From Phoronis australis (lineage: Eukaryota > Phoronida > Phoronidae): DNA of 22,010 bases. Below the pieces are notes generated by a model that had not been told where the DNA came from, made no database searches, and was given only the letters and a program-made list of their open reading frames with translations. The stretch lies in NCBI GenBank assembly GCA_002633005.1, contig NMRA01000264.1, forward strand, positions 317,267 to 339,276. The letters run 5' to 3'. Of the stretch, positions 10,088-18,779 are shown one piece after another. Position numbers and translations under genes: made by a program. Numbering within the stretch: position 1 is the stretch's first letter; the number at the start of each line of letters is the position of its first letter.

Positions 10088-10144
10088 CTTATGAAGTGAG
10101 CTTGACTTTTATCATCTGTGTGAAAAGCAGTAATTTCATCTCAT

Positions 10145-10231
10145 CTGTCATATACCGGTACATTGATTGGCCATATGCATGAGTCACTGTCATATACCGG
10201 TACATTGATTGGCCATATGCATGAGTCACTG
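10145..10231. repeat. Perfect 42-bp tandem duplication
   Basis: The block gtcataccgg-type unit, actually gtcatataccggtacattga then ttggccatatgcatgagtcact, occurs twice without a mismatch (10147-10188 and 10189-10230). It contains the palindromes taccggta and atgcat. The lack of divergence suggests a recent duplication. Confidence 0.95.
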
Positions 10232-10434
10232 GTCGATGTAGGATGAGGGGACCCAACCACAATTTCGTAGGGAAAATACCTGCGTAAAAGCTGAAAATGC
10301 CTGTGACAGTGTGTGGTATCTTTTTGGCTCTTAGTCTGTTAAGAATTCTTATCGACATTATTACCGCCATCTTGCTATCAGTTTTTAAGTTCATAAAAAT
10401 AATGTGCTGCGTAGTCGACTGTGACTGTTTCTAG

Positions 10435-11125
10435 GACCCGGTGTATTTTATTGTCGTGGCGGAACACTTTGTACATCGCCGTGATCTCTTTTAAGAGATC
10501 AAGCCGATAAACCTTAAAAGGTTGGAATTATTAACTCGCGGTAGGGCCACCCATGCTGGTCAGATCGAAAGGTATAGATTTGACGAAGTGCACCCCAACA
10601 CTCCCTGGGGTCACACGAGGGTTGGGCGTAAGGCCAACTTCCTTAACTTGTAAAGAAACACTGGGTGGCAAGTACCCTACAAAGACAACTCGGGACTTTA
10701 AACTTGGCCAGTCTGGGCTCATCAGCCATGTTAGGCAACCGGTCCGGCGGCTAGGACACTTCTAAATAATGCATTACATGGTATAAGCTGCCATGAAGAG
10801 GCGGCCAACCATTTGGCGAAGGGCAGCTGGGAGACCTGTGCTTGTATCAATCATCCTGCAAAAGAGAACCAGATCTGCACACATTCTACCCTCCATGGCC
10901 ATGCAAAAGGATATTCAACGGTATGGTGCTCGTCCCGTGGTTCGCCAGATGGTGACGGCGCCGTCTTCTCGGCCTCGAAAGGATCTGTAGTGTCCAGCAG
11001 GCACTCCGACTGACAGAGGACTTTGCCCAGAAGATCGGACTGAACATTTAAACTGCATGGCCGACAACGTTGAAGAAGAAGAATTCAACTGCGGAAGCCA
11101 CTTGGCTAGACATCACCAAAAATTC
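10435..11125 (+). mobile_element. GC-rich structured block, probable degenerate retroelement fragment
   Basis: This block is richer in GC than its flanks and ends in an A/T-rich tail (11126-11160, aattctaaaattaaactaaa type), as many retroposed copies do. Near its start are two adjacent short hairpins: gatctctt/aagagatc (10483-10500) and aacctt/aaggtt (10510-10523). Further in, one + frame from about 10790 reads through GSWETCACINHPAKENQ and GYSTVWCSSRGSPDGDGA to a stop at about 11013, while an overlapping frame is also open. I do not recognise the element; a LINE untranslated region or composite SINE is a guess based on composition and tail. Confidence 0.4.
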
Positions 11126-13130
11126 TAAAATTAAACTAAAAAATTAAAAATTCAAGATGAATTCTGTTCATTTGGAAAAAAGGCATTTGCCGGGAAGTAA
11201 GTTTGGACTCGCGGCATGATTATGAAGTTTTTGAATAAAATGAAGTGGGCGTTTTAGAAAAAGTTGAAAACTTGATTCGTGTGCGAAAGTGGTACAAAAA
11301 AGCACAATTAAATATGAGCTGTTTTCTAGTAGGAGTTTAAACATAACGTGATTTGTGGTGGAAACCGGAACTTTACTGAAAAAGAGTTCTCTGGCTGTAA
11401 GAAAGCGAGGGGACGACCTCTCCCCGTGTTCGACGGCAATCCTCGTTTCAGATGTCTTTGAAGTGTACACTGTTTTCCCCAAATAAACGAATGCATTTTC
11501 GTTTACGGGGATTTGTCACTTCCCTGAAAACATATTAGCCCTGAAATTCCTAAAAAGAAAGGAGAAATTTGACAAGCATAGAATGGTTAAGTTGATAGCC
11601 GCCCTTATAGTTTCAGCGGGGTGAAACAAAGTAAATGAGATGTTCCAGTAAATGTCTTGAACCATCGACCCACACAGAGAGACAACACGTTTACTTGCCT
11701 AAGCCTTTGACCATAACTTTCAAAGTTGGCCAGAGACCTCATTCACACCAAGAAAAACGCAAATTGATTAGCACGTGTTCATCTGAAAATTTGTTCACAA
11801 GAAACTGGTGTGCACTTTAAGTAAAATTCAGAGCTTGGTTTATGACTGACTGACACAAATACCTGCTCCAATGCCGGCGGATCTAGGGTATTCCTATATT
11901 CTAAGGTTGCAACTAAAAAGGGAAAATGTCCGCGTAGTGCCTGAAGCTTTAAAAATAGCATGCCCGGCCGACAGCGTTTATTGTTGCCTTGGGAATGTGG
12001 CACATGGTCCTCGCTACATCCGTCTATATAAGTCCAATGTCGGATTAACGACAACATCATAGCAGAATTCAAGAAGCATATGCTACGTATCCGCACTTTC
12101 TGGGCCCCGCATTCACAAAAGTTCAGGAGCACCAATACTATTAACTTGTACATATGAACGCACTCACCTCAGGTGATGCGAACCCCGCGATTTGGAAAGT
12201 TTCTGTTGGGGCCCCGTCATTTTTGTGCTTTATTTTTTAACTATTCTTAAGTTTATGCTGGGTATGCTAAAATACAGAGCGGTATATCTGCAAAATTTAA
12301 ATTTGCACAAAATGTACGTATTTGACAAAGGTAGCATCTTGATAATTGGCACAAGTGCCAGAGAAGCAATAGATTGTGTGCGAATTATCGTGAAATCGTG
12401 CAGTTCGATCGACAGCTAGCGTTTAAACCCGTTGGACCCATTGTCTTACCATGTAGAAGCCGTTCCAGTACTTCCCTTCTCAAAAGTGAAAATTGCGTCT
12501 ATTTTGCTTTTGCTTTGAGATAATTGTTGTGTGAGTATTTGAGTAGGGCCCCGCGATTCGGCTTATGCTAAAGGCCTCGCCCTTGGTAATCTGTAGCTGT
12601 CTGAGTCCTGAAAACATATAACGCATGGACAGAATTTGTCGAATAATAGGAAAGATTTTTACTTTTCTCTTTGCCCGTTCGATTATTTACAAGAATTCTA
12701 AATGTGAACCGACGAGAACGGATTTTTACAAATCGAAACGGAGCAATTAAGCCCTCTCAATGCAATTAGTATTTTAATACCATGCGCGCACCCAGGAGGG
12801 CCCGGGTTACCCGAATGAGCCCCCCATTTGGCGAAGTGGACCTGCGAGAAACAAAAAGTCCGAGAAAATGTGTCCACTAAACAACAAGCGCCCGTTTTTT
12901 TTTGTTCTTTTTTTAGTCCGCCGGCTATTTTGTTACCAATAGGTCCATAACGTTAGGAATTCGAGCCCCCCATACTGAAGGCTGGGTGCAAGCATGAATA
13001 CTAAAAAAAGAACTTTTTTAGGATAAATGAAATGCATGTGTGTCTACATGCACGGTGCTTAGCAGTCATTGTTTCTGTGCAAATTTAGAAAACTACACAC
13101 TCAATTCAACAGACAAATCCCGCCTCCCAG
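11126..13130. other. Intergenic, nothing recognised
   Basis: AT-rich tail, then mixed sequence with no convincing exon. One 8-bp stem with 6-bp loop is present (taaacgaa/ttcgttta, 11484-11505). The word ccccgcgatttgg/ccccgcgattcgg occurs at 12183 and 12549 and could be the trace of a repeated element. Homopolymer-T runs lie near 12896-12914. Confidence 0.5.
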
Positions 13131-13233
13131 AGGTGCCAACTACTCATTGCCGACTATGGGTTTTCACATGGATTTTCCGAATGAGGACACACTGGAGACT
13201 CTTGAGATTTTCAACAGCATTATCGTGGCAGAC
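13131..13233 (+). other. Exon-like stretch of unknown product
   Basis: After a pyrimidine-C acceptor-like cgcctcccag, one + frame is open and reads GANYSLPTMGFHMDFP, then NEDTLETLEIFNSIIVAD, before a possible donor gtcagg at 13234. It would end in phase 0, compatible with the transmembrane exon at 14471. No family is recognised. It could be an upstream exon of the transmembrane gene, a transposon remnant or chance; the donor is weak. Confidence 0.25.
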
Positions 13234-13257
13234 GTCAGGCCGATGACTGGTTTATTC

Positions 13258-13502
13258 GGACCCTGCCTGCTATATGTCTCGTCACGCACGGTTGCATAGA
13301 ATACAATTTGGTTCTATAAGTTACCAGTGAAGCTGATTCCTGAACTGCAATTGAACTCGATTAGATAACGATAAAAGGGACCCTGCCTGCTATATGTCTC
13401 GTCACGCACGGTTGCATAGAATACAATTTGGTTCTATAAGTTACCAGTGAAGCTGATTCCTGAACTGCAATTGAACTCGATTAGATAACGATAAAAGGGA
13501 CC
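13258..13502. repeat. Perfect 120-bp tandem duplication
   Basis: Positions 13261-13380 and 13381-13500 are identical base for base. The junctions share the microhomology ggacc, with the identity extending from 13258 to 13502. A unit contains the words tatatgtctcgtcacgcacg and agataacgataaaaggga. Complete identity means either a very recent duplication or an assembly artefact. Confidence 0.97.
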
Positions 13503-14225
13503 GTAGTGATAAATAAATGCGTGCATGACCTTTCTCAACTGCCGGATCGCCAGTGGTGCGCAAGCACATGACATGTGACTTCCTTAGGCTGCACTACACG
13601 TTGAAATCGAACAAAATAAAGTGAAGATAGTTTTAGTGACTATTCATTGACGGATAGGCCTAATTATCCGCTGTCAAAATTTCGGACACTACGAATTGAT
13701 GTTTACGTAGACAACAATTTCGTTTTCAGAAATTGAACAATTCTGTTTCCAGATGCTCGGTTCAACGAGAAATTAATAGAATGGGTCTCAGAAATAAAAA
13801 AGAAGAGAATAATTTTAACATGTCTTAAAATTAGCTAATGTCTGTTGACTGACTTCAATTGCTCCTCAACACTGTGGTATTTTTTAACCTTAAACAGTCA
13901 TCATGCAGATTAAAGGCTGTTGGCAAATTCATTCTTTGAATAAAATATAGAATTTGGGGATACATGGGGATTTAAAGTCAGCAGTACAATAAATGTGCTT
14001 GTAATCAAATGCTCAAGAACCTATTCTTGTTCATTGATAATCGTAATGATTACGCAAACCGTATCATGTTTGAACCACGATAAGAGGTACCTTTCTTTAG
14101 CAAAGCCCTGACTGCGTTCCGTAGACACAAGACACCGGCGAGAGGAAAGTTATAGTGATCACATGCTTTGCTCGCAAGGCCTAACGAGATCTCAGGGATT
14201 TGCGTGATCTTGTATTTCCCCCCAG
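13503..14225. other. Intergenic or intronic, no gene assigned
   Basis: AT-rich to about 14040, then a GC-richer patch. A minus-strand frame of 95 codons (14050-14337) is open but shows no recognisable domain. On the plus strand a well-formed acceptor (tatttccccccag, ending 14225) precedes an open stretch reading VHVYDTYPPPGPLRARNTG; no good donor follows. Confidence 0.4.
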
Positions 14226-14470
14226 GTCCACGTCTACGATACGTATCCCCCGCCTGGTCCGCTGAGAGCACGAAACACGGGCACACCCGGGGGTGACCTT
14301 TCCTTTGGTTATCATGAAAACTAAACATTGAAATCATAACCCAGCGACGATAGCGACCGTGTCATTTGCACGTAGACATAGGGACAAGATTTCAAATGCT
14401 GCTACTCCACATTAGTTTACCAGTTTAAACAAAGTTTTAGTGGGCCTATACGGCATATGAACTTTGTCAG

Positions 14471-14647
14471 GCCGGATCGTCGACTATGAGCGAGCCACTC
14501 CACACAGGTGACGATGCCTACTGGCCACTTTGGGTGAACGTGACGGTGCCAATTATATGCGTAGTAGTCTTCTTCGCAACGTTGGCCATACTTACGTACT
14601 TCAAATACAAAGTTCCTGTCGACAGTGCAACGCAAACCACGGAAAAG
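14471..14647 (+). CDS. Transmembrane exon
   Basis: Acceptor-like aactttgtcag ends at 14470 and the frame is open from 14471 (AGSST then MSEPLHTGDDAYWPLW). The hydrophobic span runs from about residue 19 to 38 counted from the ATG at 14486, followed by KYK. The exon ends TQTTEK in phase 0 at donor gtacag. Without splicing the frame stops six codons later. The charge pattern supports type I or III orientation. Confidence 0.6.
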
Positions 14648-16847
14648 GTACAGTATTTATCCGAATAATCGCAAATTGAACGTAATTAATGAATTCTTTA
14701 ATGAACCAATAAAATAATTCAGGATGACGTGTTATTTTTGGAAATTAATCGTCATTTAATTCTGAACCGTTCGACTGTAGCCTGATTGAATGTGTAATGG
14801 GCATTGACGGCTATGTAGGACCTTATTATTGACAAATTGGCATTCCATTCAGTTACGTATCTACAAAACTGTACAATTCAACTCAGTTAAAGTATATGTT
14901 TTCCGTACAGAAGGAAGCCTGTAGAACTTGTTACTTTTTACCAATAATATTATTTCGTTGATTGGCACATTCACTCGGTGTCTAACAAAAACCGAAATGT
15001 ACATCGAGCAAAACAATAGTGTCAAAAATACGACTAAACTTTGTTAATGTTAAACGTTCAATACAAAATTTCATAAAACGCTGTTAAATTTCTTTAAATT
15101 ATCGATTCGTTTTCGTTCAATGCAACTTTTAACCTTTTCCATAAAAATAATAAGAGTCCTACCCTTCAGTTGACGGAAAAAGGTGATCGTTTTAAAACAA
15201 TCCCCAACATCGCTTTAGCGACAGTACTGACGTAAAGCATAATGTCTGGAAATTCCATTTTTCGCAAGTTAGCAACCAAATTTGTTGGGACTTACGTAAC
15301 CTTAAATGATGGGTTCACACTCAACTGCATCTTAAGTGAAACAATTTACACAACTGCCCCCGGCCGGGCCAATTTCTCACTAGGGCATGTAATTGCTACA
15401 AAAATTAATTTCCAATGCTGAAACTTCGGTACTCACCTGAGTGAAATTTCAAGTCCCTCCTTACGTTAGGTTTACAGAGCTGCGCTACGTTCGCACAGTG
15501 AACTATGACCCCTTAGAGTTGCTGTACGAGCTCTCAAGCTCTGGTCATGTTTATTATTGTGAAATGTAAAGGCCATCACAAGTGCGCCGACCTGTGAACT
15601 ACGCCGGTTTGTGCTTACAACCGCCATGGCCGGCTGTCTCTGGTCATTCACTTTCCTAACTATGATAACCTCCCAGTCTCAAGGGGTCTCCCAATGTACG
15701 GGATAGTGTACAAAAGTAGGCCTACCGTCGAAATCACTGAGTAGGGTTTCCTCGTCTTTTTCGAGGCACTCAGGTAAGGGAATCGATGCAGTGGCTTTTT
15801 TTGCAATATTTAGCATGGAGTCCACGAGTACAGTGGACGAGAAACAACAGCACAAACTAGATCGGTTTCACTATCAAACCTCCCAATCTCATGGATTCTC
15901 CCACGCCGGGTACGGGCGAGTGCACAACTACCGTACGTCGAAATCAGAAGATTTTTCTCATATTTTTCGAGGAACTCAGGTAAGTGTAACAATGCAGTAG
16001 CTTTTTTCAATGTGGTATGGACAAGGTAGAAGGGAAAATCCAGTGTTGCGCCGCTGACACAGAATTGTGTGNTTTACACATTTGCCAAAGCTCTAGGCAG
16101 CGGGCCCATGACCAGCCGTAGATTGGCCCCAGGACGTGGCCTCTATCATTCCTGCACCAATGAAGAAAATTCTAAGTTTGTATATGTTAGTTCAAGTTAA
16201 TTGTGTCAGACTCATGACGTACGTGTATTAGTAATTATTAAACCAATTTTACCTAACCATGCACTACCGCGTAGGCCTACCCTGGCTTCACAATTTCTGA
16301 CCCTCTGGTACCTCTGTGATGCACATTCATTACTTATATATTTATATATTATAGTTTTATTCGTACGTACTTTGTGTACTTTTTTGTCAATTCGCCAACC
16401 ACGTACGATTCCTTTGTAACGAACATGTGACGCATCGTGGGCGGGGCAAATGTCCCCTTTGCAAAATGTTGCTTTCGATCCTGGCGCCAGCGACCGACAA
16501 CAACACCTATATCTATGAATGTACGAATGTGCAAGGCTGTATGTATGATCTGTATAGCGTGTAATCTTTCACATAAATTATAGGACCTTTCTGGAAAAGA
16601 CAATCCAAGCTTCATCCCGCCGGAGGATGAGGAAAAGACTGAAGAACCGACTGATGGAAATGCTAATGTGTGTGTCCTTGTCACCCGCGAAAGCCACAAC
16701 TCAAAGCAAAAAGATTGTAATGTGTACGTCGCTGCCAAATGTGAAAACCACGGCAACCCTGGACAAAAATGTAACGTGAGCGTCGCTGTCACTTGTGAAA
16801 ACCACGAGAACCCTAAACAGGAATGTAATATGACCACAGAGCTCTAA
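14471..16847 (+). CDS. Unrecognised single-pass membrane protein with repeat-built C terminus
   Basis: A gene model built here from exons with matching phase 0 junctions: 14486-14647 (ATG at 14486; the frame is open back to an acceptor at 14470, so the true N terminus may lie upstream), optionally 15851-15979, and 16584-16847 ending TAA. The first exon encodes a short polar segment with an N-glycosylation sequon (NVT), then a hydrophobic span VTVPIICVVVFFATLAILTY and the basic stop-transfer FKYK, which predicts an outside N terminus and cytoplasmic C terminus. The last exon has an acidic linker (PPEDEEKTEEPTDG) and three 18-residue repeats rich in Cys and Asn. AATAAA lies nine bases after the stop. 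The layout resembles the membrane and tail exons of an invertebrate receptor, but no family is recognised and extracellular exons are not identified. Confidence 0.5.
14648..15625. other. Intron, nothing recognised
   Basis: AT-rich sequence between the transmembrane exon and the duplicated exon region. No convincing exon, repeat array or RNA gene was seen. Confidence 0.5.
15626..15706 (+). CDS. Short signal-peptide-like open frame, doubtful
   Basis: An ATG in a strong initiation context (accgccatgg) opens a 26-residue frame, MAGCLWSFTFLTMITSQSQG then VSQCTG, stopping at TAG 15704-15706. The hydrophobic stretch LWSFTFLTMI with following small/polar residues looks like a secretion signal. A possible donor (gtacgg, 15695) before the stop would make it a first exon, but no partner exon in the right phase is evident. 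It overlaps the ghost copy of the duplicated exon. Confidence 0.2.
   Translation: MAGCLWSFTFLTMITSQSQGVSQCTG
15668..15773 (+). pseudogene. Decayed duplicate of the exon at 15878-15979
   Basis: This segment aligns, 210 bp upstream, with the 3' part of the following exon: acctcccagtctca / acctcccaatctca at the start, taccgtcgaaatca / taccgtacgtcgaaatca in the middle, and tttttcgaggcactcaggtaag / tttttcgaggaactcaggtaag at the end, including the splice donor. It carries small indels (106 versus 102 bases) and stop codons in all three frames, while the downstream copy is open. The homology continues a little way into the intron (atgcagtggctttttt / atgcagtagctttttt). Confidence 0.65.
15815..15979 (+). 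CDS. Optional exon of the membrane-protein gene
   Basis: The frame is open from ATG 15815 (MESTSTVDEKQQHKLDRFHY) through GFSHAGYGRVHNYRTS and ends FRGTQ in phase 0 at a consensus donor gtaagt (15980), matching the phase 0 acceptor at 16584. As an internal exon in phase with the transmembrane exon it would have to start at 15851 after the weak acceptor gaaacaacag; as an alternative first exon it would start at 15815 and give a protein without the membrane span. Both are inference. An upstream decayed copy shows it arose, or was copied, by local tandem duplication. Confidence 0.4.
15980..16583. other. Intron of the membrane-protein gene
   Basis: Contains the single undetermined base at 16072. 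No exon or repeat array seen. The minus-strand open frame that crosses its right part (16349-16837) is a shadow of the repeated plus-strand exon. Confidence 0.5.
16584..16847 (+). CDS. Terminal exon with Cys/Asn-rich 18-residue repeats
   Basis: After acceptor aaattatag the frame reads DLSGKDNPSFIPPEDEEKTE and EPTDGNAN, then three consecutive 18-residue units, VCVLVTRESHNSKQKDCN, VYVAAKCENHGNPGQKCN and VSVAVTCENHENPKQECN, ending MTTEL and TAA (16845-16847). The units contain sequons (NVS, NMT) and paired Cys, more usual outside the cell, which sits oddly with the predicted cytoplasmic location. A possible internal donor (gtgtgt, 16668) after GNAN, also phase 0, could skip the repeats and splice to 17383. 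Confidence 0.5.
   Translation, partial: DLSGKDNPSFIPPEDEEKTEEPTDGNANVCVLVTRESHNSKQKDCNVYVAAKCENHGNPGQKCNVSVAVTCENHENPKQECNMTTEL
16665..16826 (+). repeat. 54-bp coding tandem repeat, three copies
   Basis: Units at 16665-16718, 16719-16772 and 16773-16826 each begin aatgtg/aacgtg and end with a tgt Cys codon. The second and third are close (gtgaaaaccacg and aacccta/aaccctg shared); the first is more diverged. The period is an exact number of codons and the plus frame stays open throughout. Confidence 0.88.
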
Positions 16848-16855
16848 CTTAACCC

Positions 16856-16861
16856 AATAAA
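16856..16861 (+). terminator. Poly(A) signal AATAAA just after the stop
   Basis: AATAAA begins nine bases after the TAA of the repeat-bearing exon, giving a very short 3'UTR. Its placement supports 16847 as a real gene end. Confidence 0.5.
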
Positions 16862-17382
16862 ATGAAAATAGAACGACACCAAGATGAAACGAGGGAAAGA
16901 CGTCATGTATACCTACATTTGTAAAGCCCTGTTTACCTAACTAAAACAAACCGACTCGGGCCTTTTACTCTCATAAGCTCTCTTTTAATATTAATTACTG
17001 TAATAGGAGTCTATTTCCGTTACCAACAAGAATATGGAAACCATCAGCGATTGCCAAAAAAAAAACGTTTTAGTCTACGGGAATTGGCAAACTTGGCCAT
17101 AAAATTGCGCATTGAAAAACGACGTTTATAGCGGAAATGGAAGCGGCCTGTCACGGGAAGGAATATTACCACACCCATTTTATGAGAGTAGGCTACTAGA
17201 AGGAAGAATTGGATTTTCATTTTTAGTCAGCTAAACAGAGCGAAACGCTATTTTAAATTAGATACCAACGCATGTACCCAAACTCGAGTTACCCTTCAAA
17301 CTAGGAATACAATTGTCATGCGATTTGCTATTCTTGTTCATTCGTTCCATGTGGATCATGATTTGCGATTTTAACCCCGCAG
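16862..17382. other. Intergenic or intronic, nothing recognised
   Basis: AT-rich sequence with an A9 run near 17057-17065. No array, RNA gene or coding stretch was seen apart from the exon that begins at 17383. Confidence 0.5.
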
Positions 17383-17443
17383 CCTGACAAAGTGCAAGCA
17401 CATGTAGACAGCCTTGTAGAGGCAGCAATAGCTACAGTGTATG
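17383..17443 (+). CDS. Candidate exon of alternative 3' end
   Basis: Acceptor ttttaaccccgcag and donor gtatgt bound 61 bases that read PDKVQAHVDSLVEAAIATVY plus one base, starting in phase 0. GC content rises relative to the flanks. The one leftover base pairs in phase with the exon at 18014. It could follow 16667 or 14647, both phase 0 donors. No domain is recognised; the sequence looks helical and amphipathic. Confidence 0.4.
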
Positions 17444-18013
17444 GTATGTAAACAACGCGTTGGAACGTTAGACAATTGACATTTTCACGACCGGTTGATT
17501 GAAAAGTAACCACACGTCAGGAACTACGAAATAATAGTCTGTGACCTTATAAAAGGCATATTTAGGAATTGTGAATCAAAATAAGATTCAGTTACTGGAC
17601 AAAATGGTAATGACCAATAAACACATAGAGAATACAGGAACTTGAACATCTGAATGATTGAAATTTTTATCATCATTGTAAAAACGTTTGTTTCTATGCC
17701 AAAACCCAACTTAATAACAGCTATAAGCCAAAATCTGAGAACAGTGCGTCCTACATTTTTAACCTTCGAGATGAATATTCTGCCTTTGTTTTGAGGTGGG
17801 TTTTATTGGGCTACACAAAATGATAAAACAATAACACAGAATTTAATGATTTTTTTTGCATGAGAAATGTAAATGCTCAGAACAATTGCAAACAAAGCAG
17901 ACGACATTTTCAAGTCATTAAAAAAAGAGACATTTCTTCTGCCAAAACAGAGTGCGGGTTTCCGCTTGGTTTCATGATAATTGATCTTGCACACCTTTCA
18001 AAATTCTTCACAG
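17444..18013. other. Candidate intron, nothing recognised
   Basis: AT-rich, without repeats or exon-like stretches. It ends in attcttcacag, an ordinary acceptor. Confidence 0.45.
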
Positions 18014-18108
18014 GTGAGCTTCTCCCTCTTTCAGTAGGTTGCAAGTGTTGTAAGTGTACCACTACTTTCAGCAAAGAAAACCAAAGGAGACAAGAAAAAG
18101 TAAGGTAA
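18014..18108 (+). CDS. Candidate terminal exon with CKCCKC cluster
   Basis: Joined in phase with the exon at 17383-17443 it reads GELLPLSVGCKCCKC then TTTFSKENQRRQEK. It either ends at VR and TAA (18106-18108) without further splicing, or splices at gtaagg (18100) to an exon I cannot find before ELP4. The CKCCKC cluster next to a basic RRQEK tail is distinctive; palmitoylation or metal binding are possibilities only. Confidence 0.38.
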
Positions 18109-18727
18109 AAAATTGTCAGTTTAGGACACAGAACGGTGGACAGATGAAATTTTGATTTTGTCAAATTTCTCAACAAAAATTAACTTTTCAAGGAAATTTA
18201 CTTACTTTTAGCATGGTCTGTATGGCGTAGCTATTAACAAACATTTGATGAAATTTTGTGCATTTGTAACAATGTAGTAAACCACTGAAAACTAGAAATT
18301 TGTTAATTCTATCAGTTATTTTTGTCCCAAATTGAAGATTTTTTACCGCACATTACAGTATTATAGCTAAGGTTACTTTTCTGTATTTTATGAATTATCA
18401 TTTTAATATTTCTAAATTAACACTTTTTAAGATTTGAACATCCTATTCAAGGTCACAAGGACAATTTCCAAGAATGTTTGTGTAACTTAATATTATCTGT
18501 TTCAAATTAATATTTTTTCGCATCTGCATGAAAATAATGTTCATCAATTTTTGCTAATCAGCTGTGATTTTGCGAATTGGCATTTTACCAAGATAACTGA
18601 AAGACTCACTTTGGACAATACAGCTCTTATCATTCTAATTTTTCTTGATATTTCGTACTAGCTGATCAAACCAAAGTGTTTTTTTGGAAGCTAACACAAA
18701 AAGATGGCACTGAAAAAAGATCAAAAG
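18109..18727. other. AT-rich convergent intergenic gap
   Basis: Strongly AT-rich DNA between the end of the plus-strand candidate exon and the ELP4 poly(A) signal on the minus strand. No exon, repeat array or clear plus-strand AATAAA was seen. Confidence 0.55.
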
Positions 18728-18733
18728 TTTATT
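18728..18733 (-). terminator. ELP4 poly(A) signal
   Basis: TTTATT on the plus strand reads AATAAA on the minus strand, 47 bases beyond the ELP4 stop codon. This is a normal short 3'UTR and marks the gene end. Confidence 0.75.
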
Positions 18734-18779
18734 ATGTTATCAGCTTGTGTTACAAATATATAATTACAGAATAAATACG

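Larger units (their letters stand above)
6540..10105 (+). other. Trailer of the PTP gene: probable long 3'UTR plus possible intergenic DNA
   Basis: No further coding exon is recognisable after the stop. Candidate poly(A) signals are ATTAAA at 6633, AATAAA at 8463-8468 and AATAAA at 10082-10087, so the transcript could end early or extend over 3.5 kb. The stretch contains a 34-bp-period repeat near 7505-7559, a 45-bp minisatellite at 8896-9210, and an AU-rich motif at 9971-9987. Small open frames here have no resemblance to known families. Confidence 0.5.

Noticed and set aside
10800-10950. tRNA-like A box (tggcgaagggcagctgg) and B box (ggttcgccaga)
   Set aside because: Boxes are about 125 bases apart and no cloverleaf can be drawn, so no tRNA gene or tRNA-type SINE head is claimed.
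11484-11505. 8-bp stem, 6-bp loop hairpin taaacgaa/ttcgttta
   Set aside because: Does not match the histone 3' stem-loop or any RNA I know, and an isolated short hairpin in AT-rich DNA is unremarkable.
14050-14337. 95-codon minus-strand open frame
   Set aside because: No recognisable domain and no partner exons; it may be a GC-rich accident or element remnant, so it is only mentioned in the region note.
16349-16837. 162-codon minus-strand open frame
   Set aside because: It mirrors the repeated plus-strand exon, extends through intron sequence, and the plus frame has acceptor, stop and poly(A) signal.
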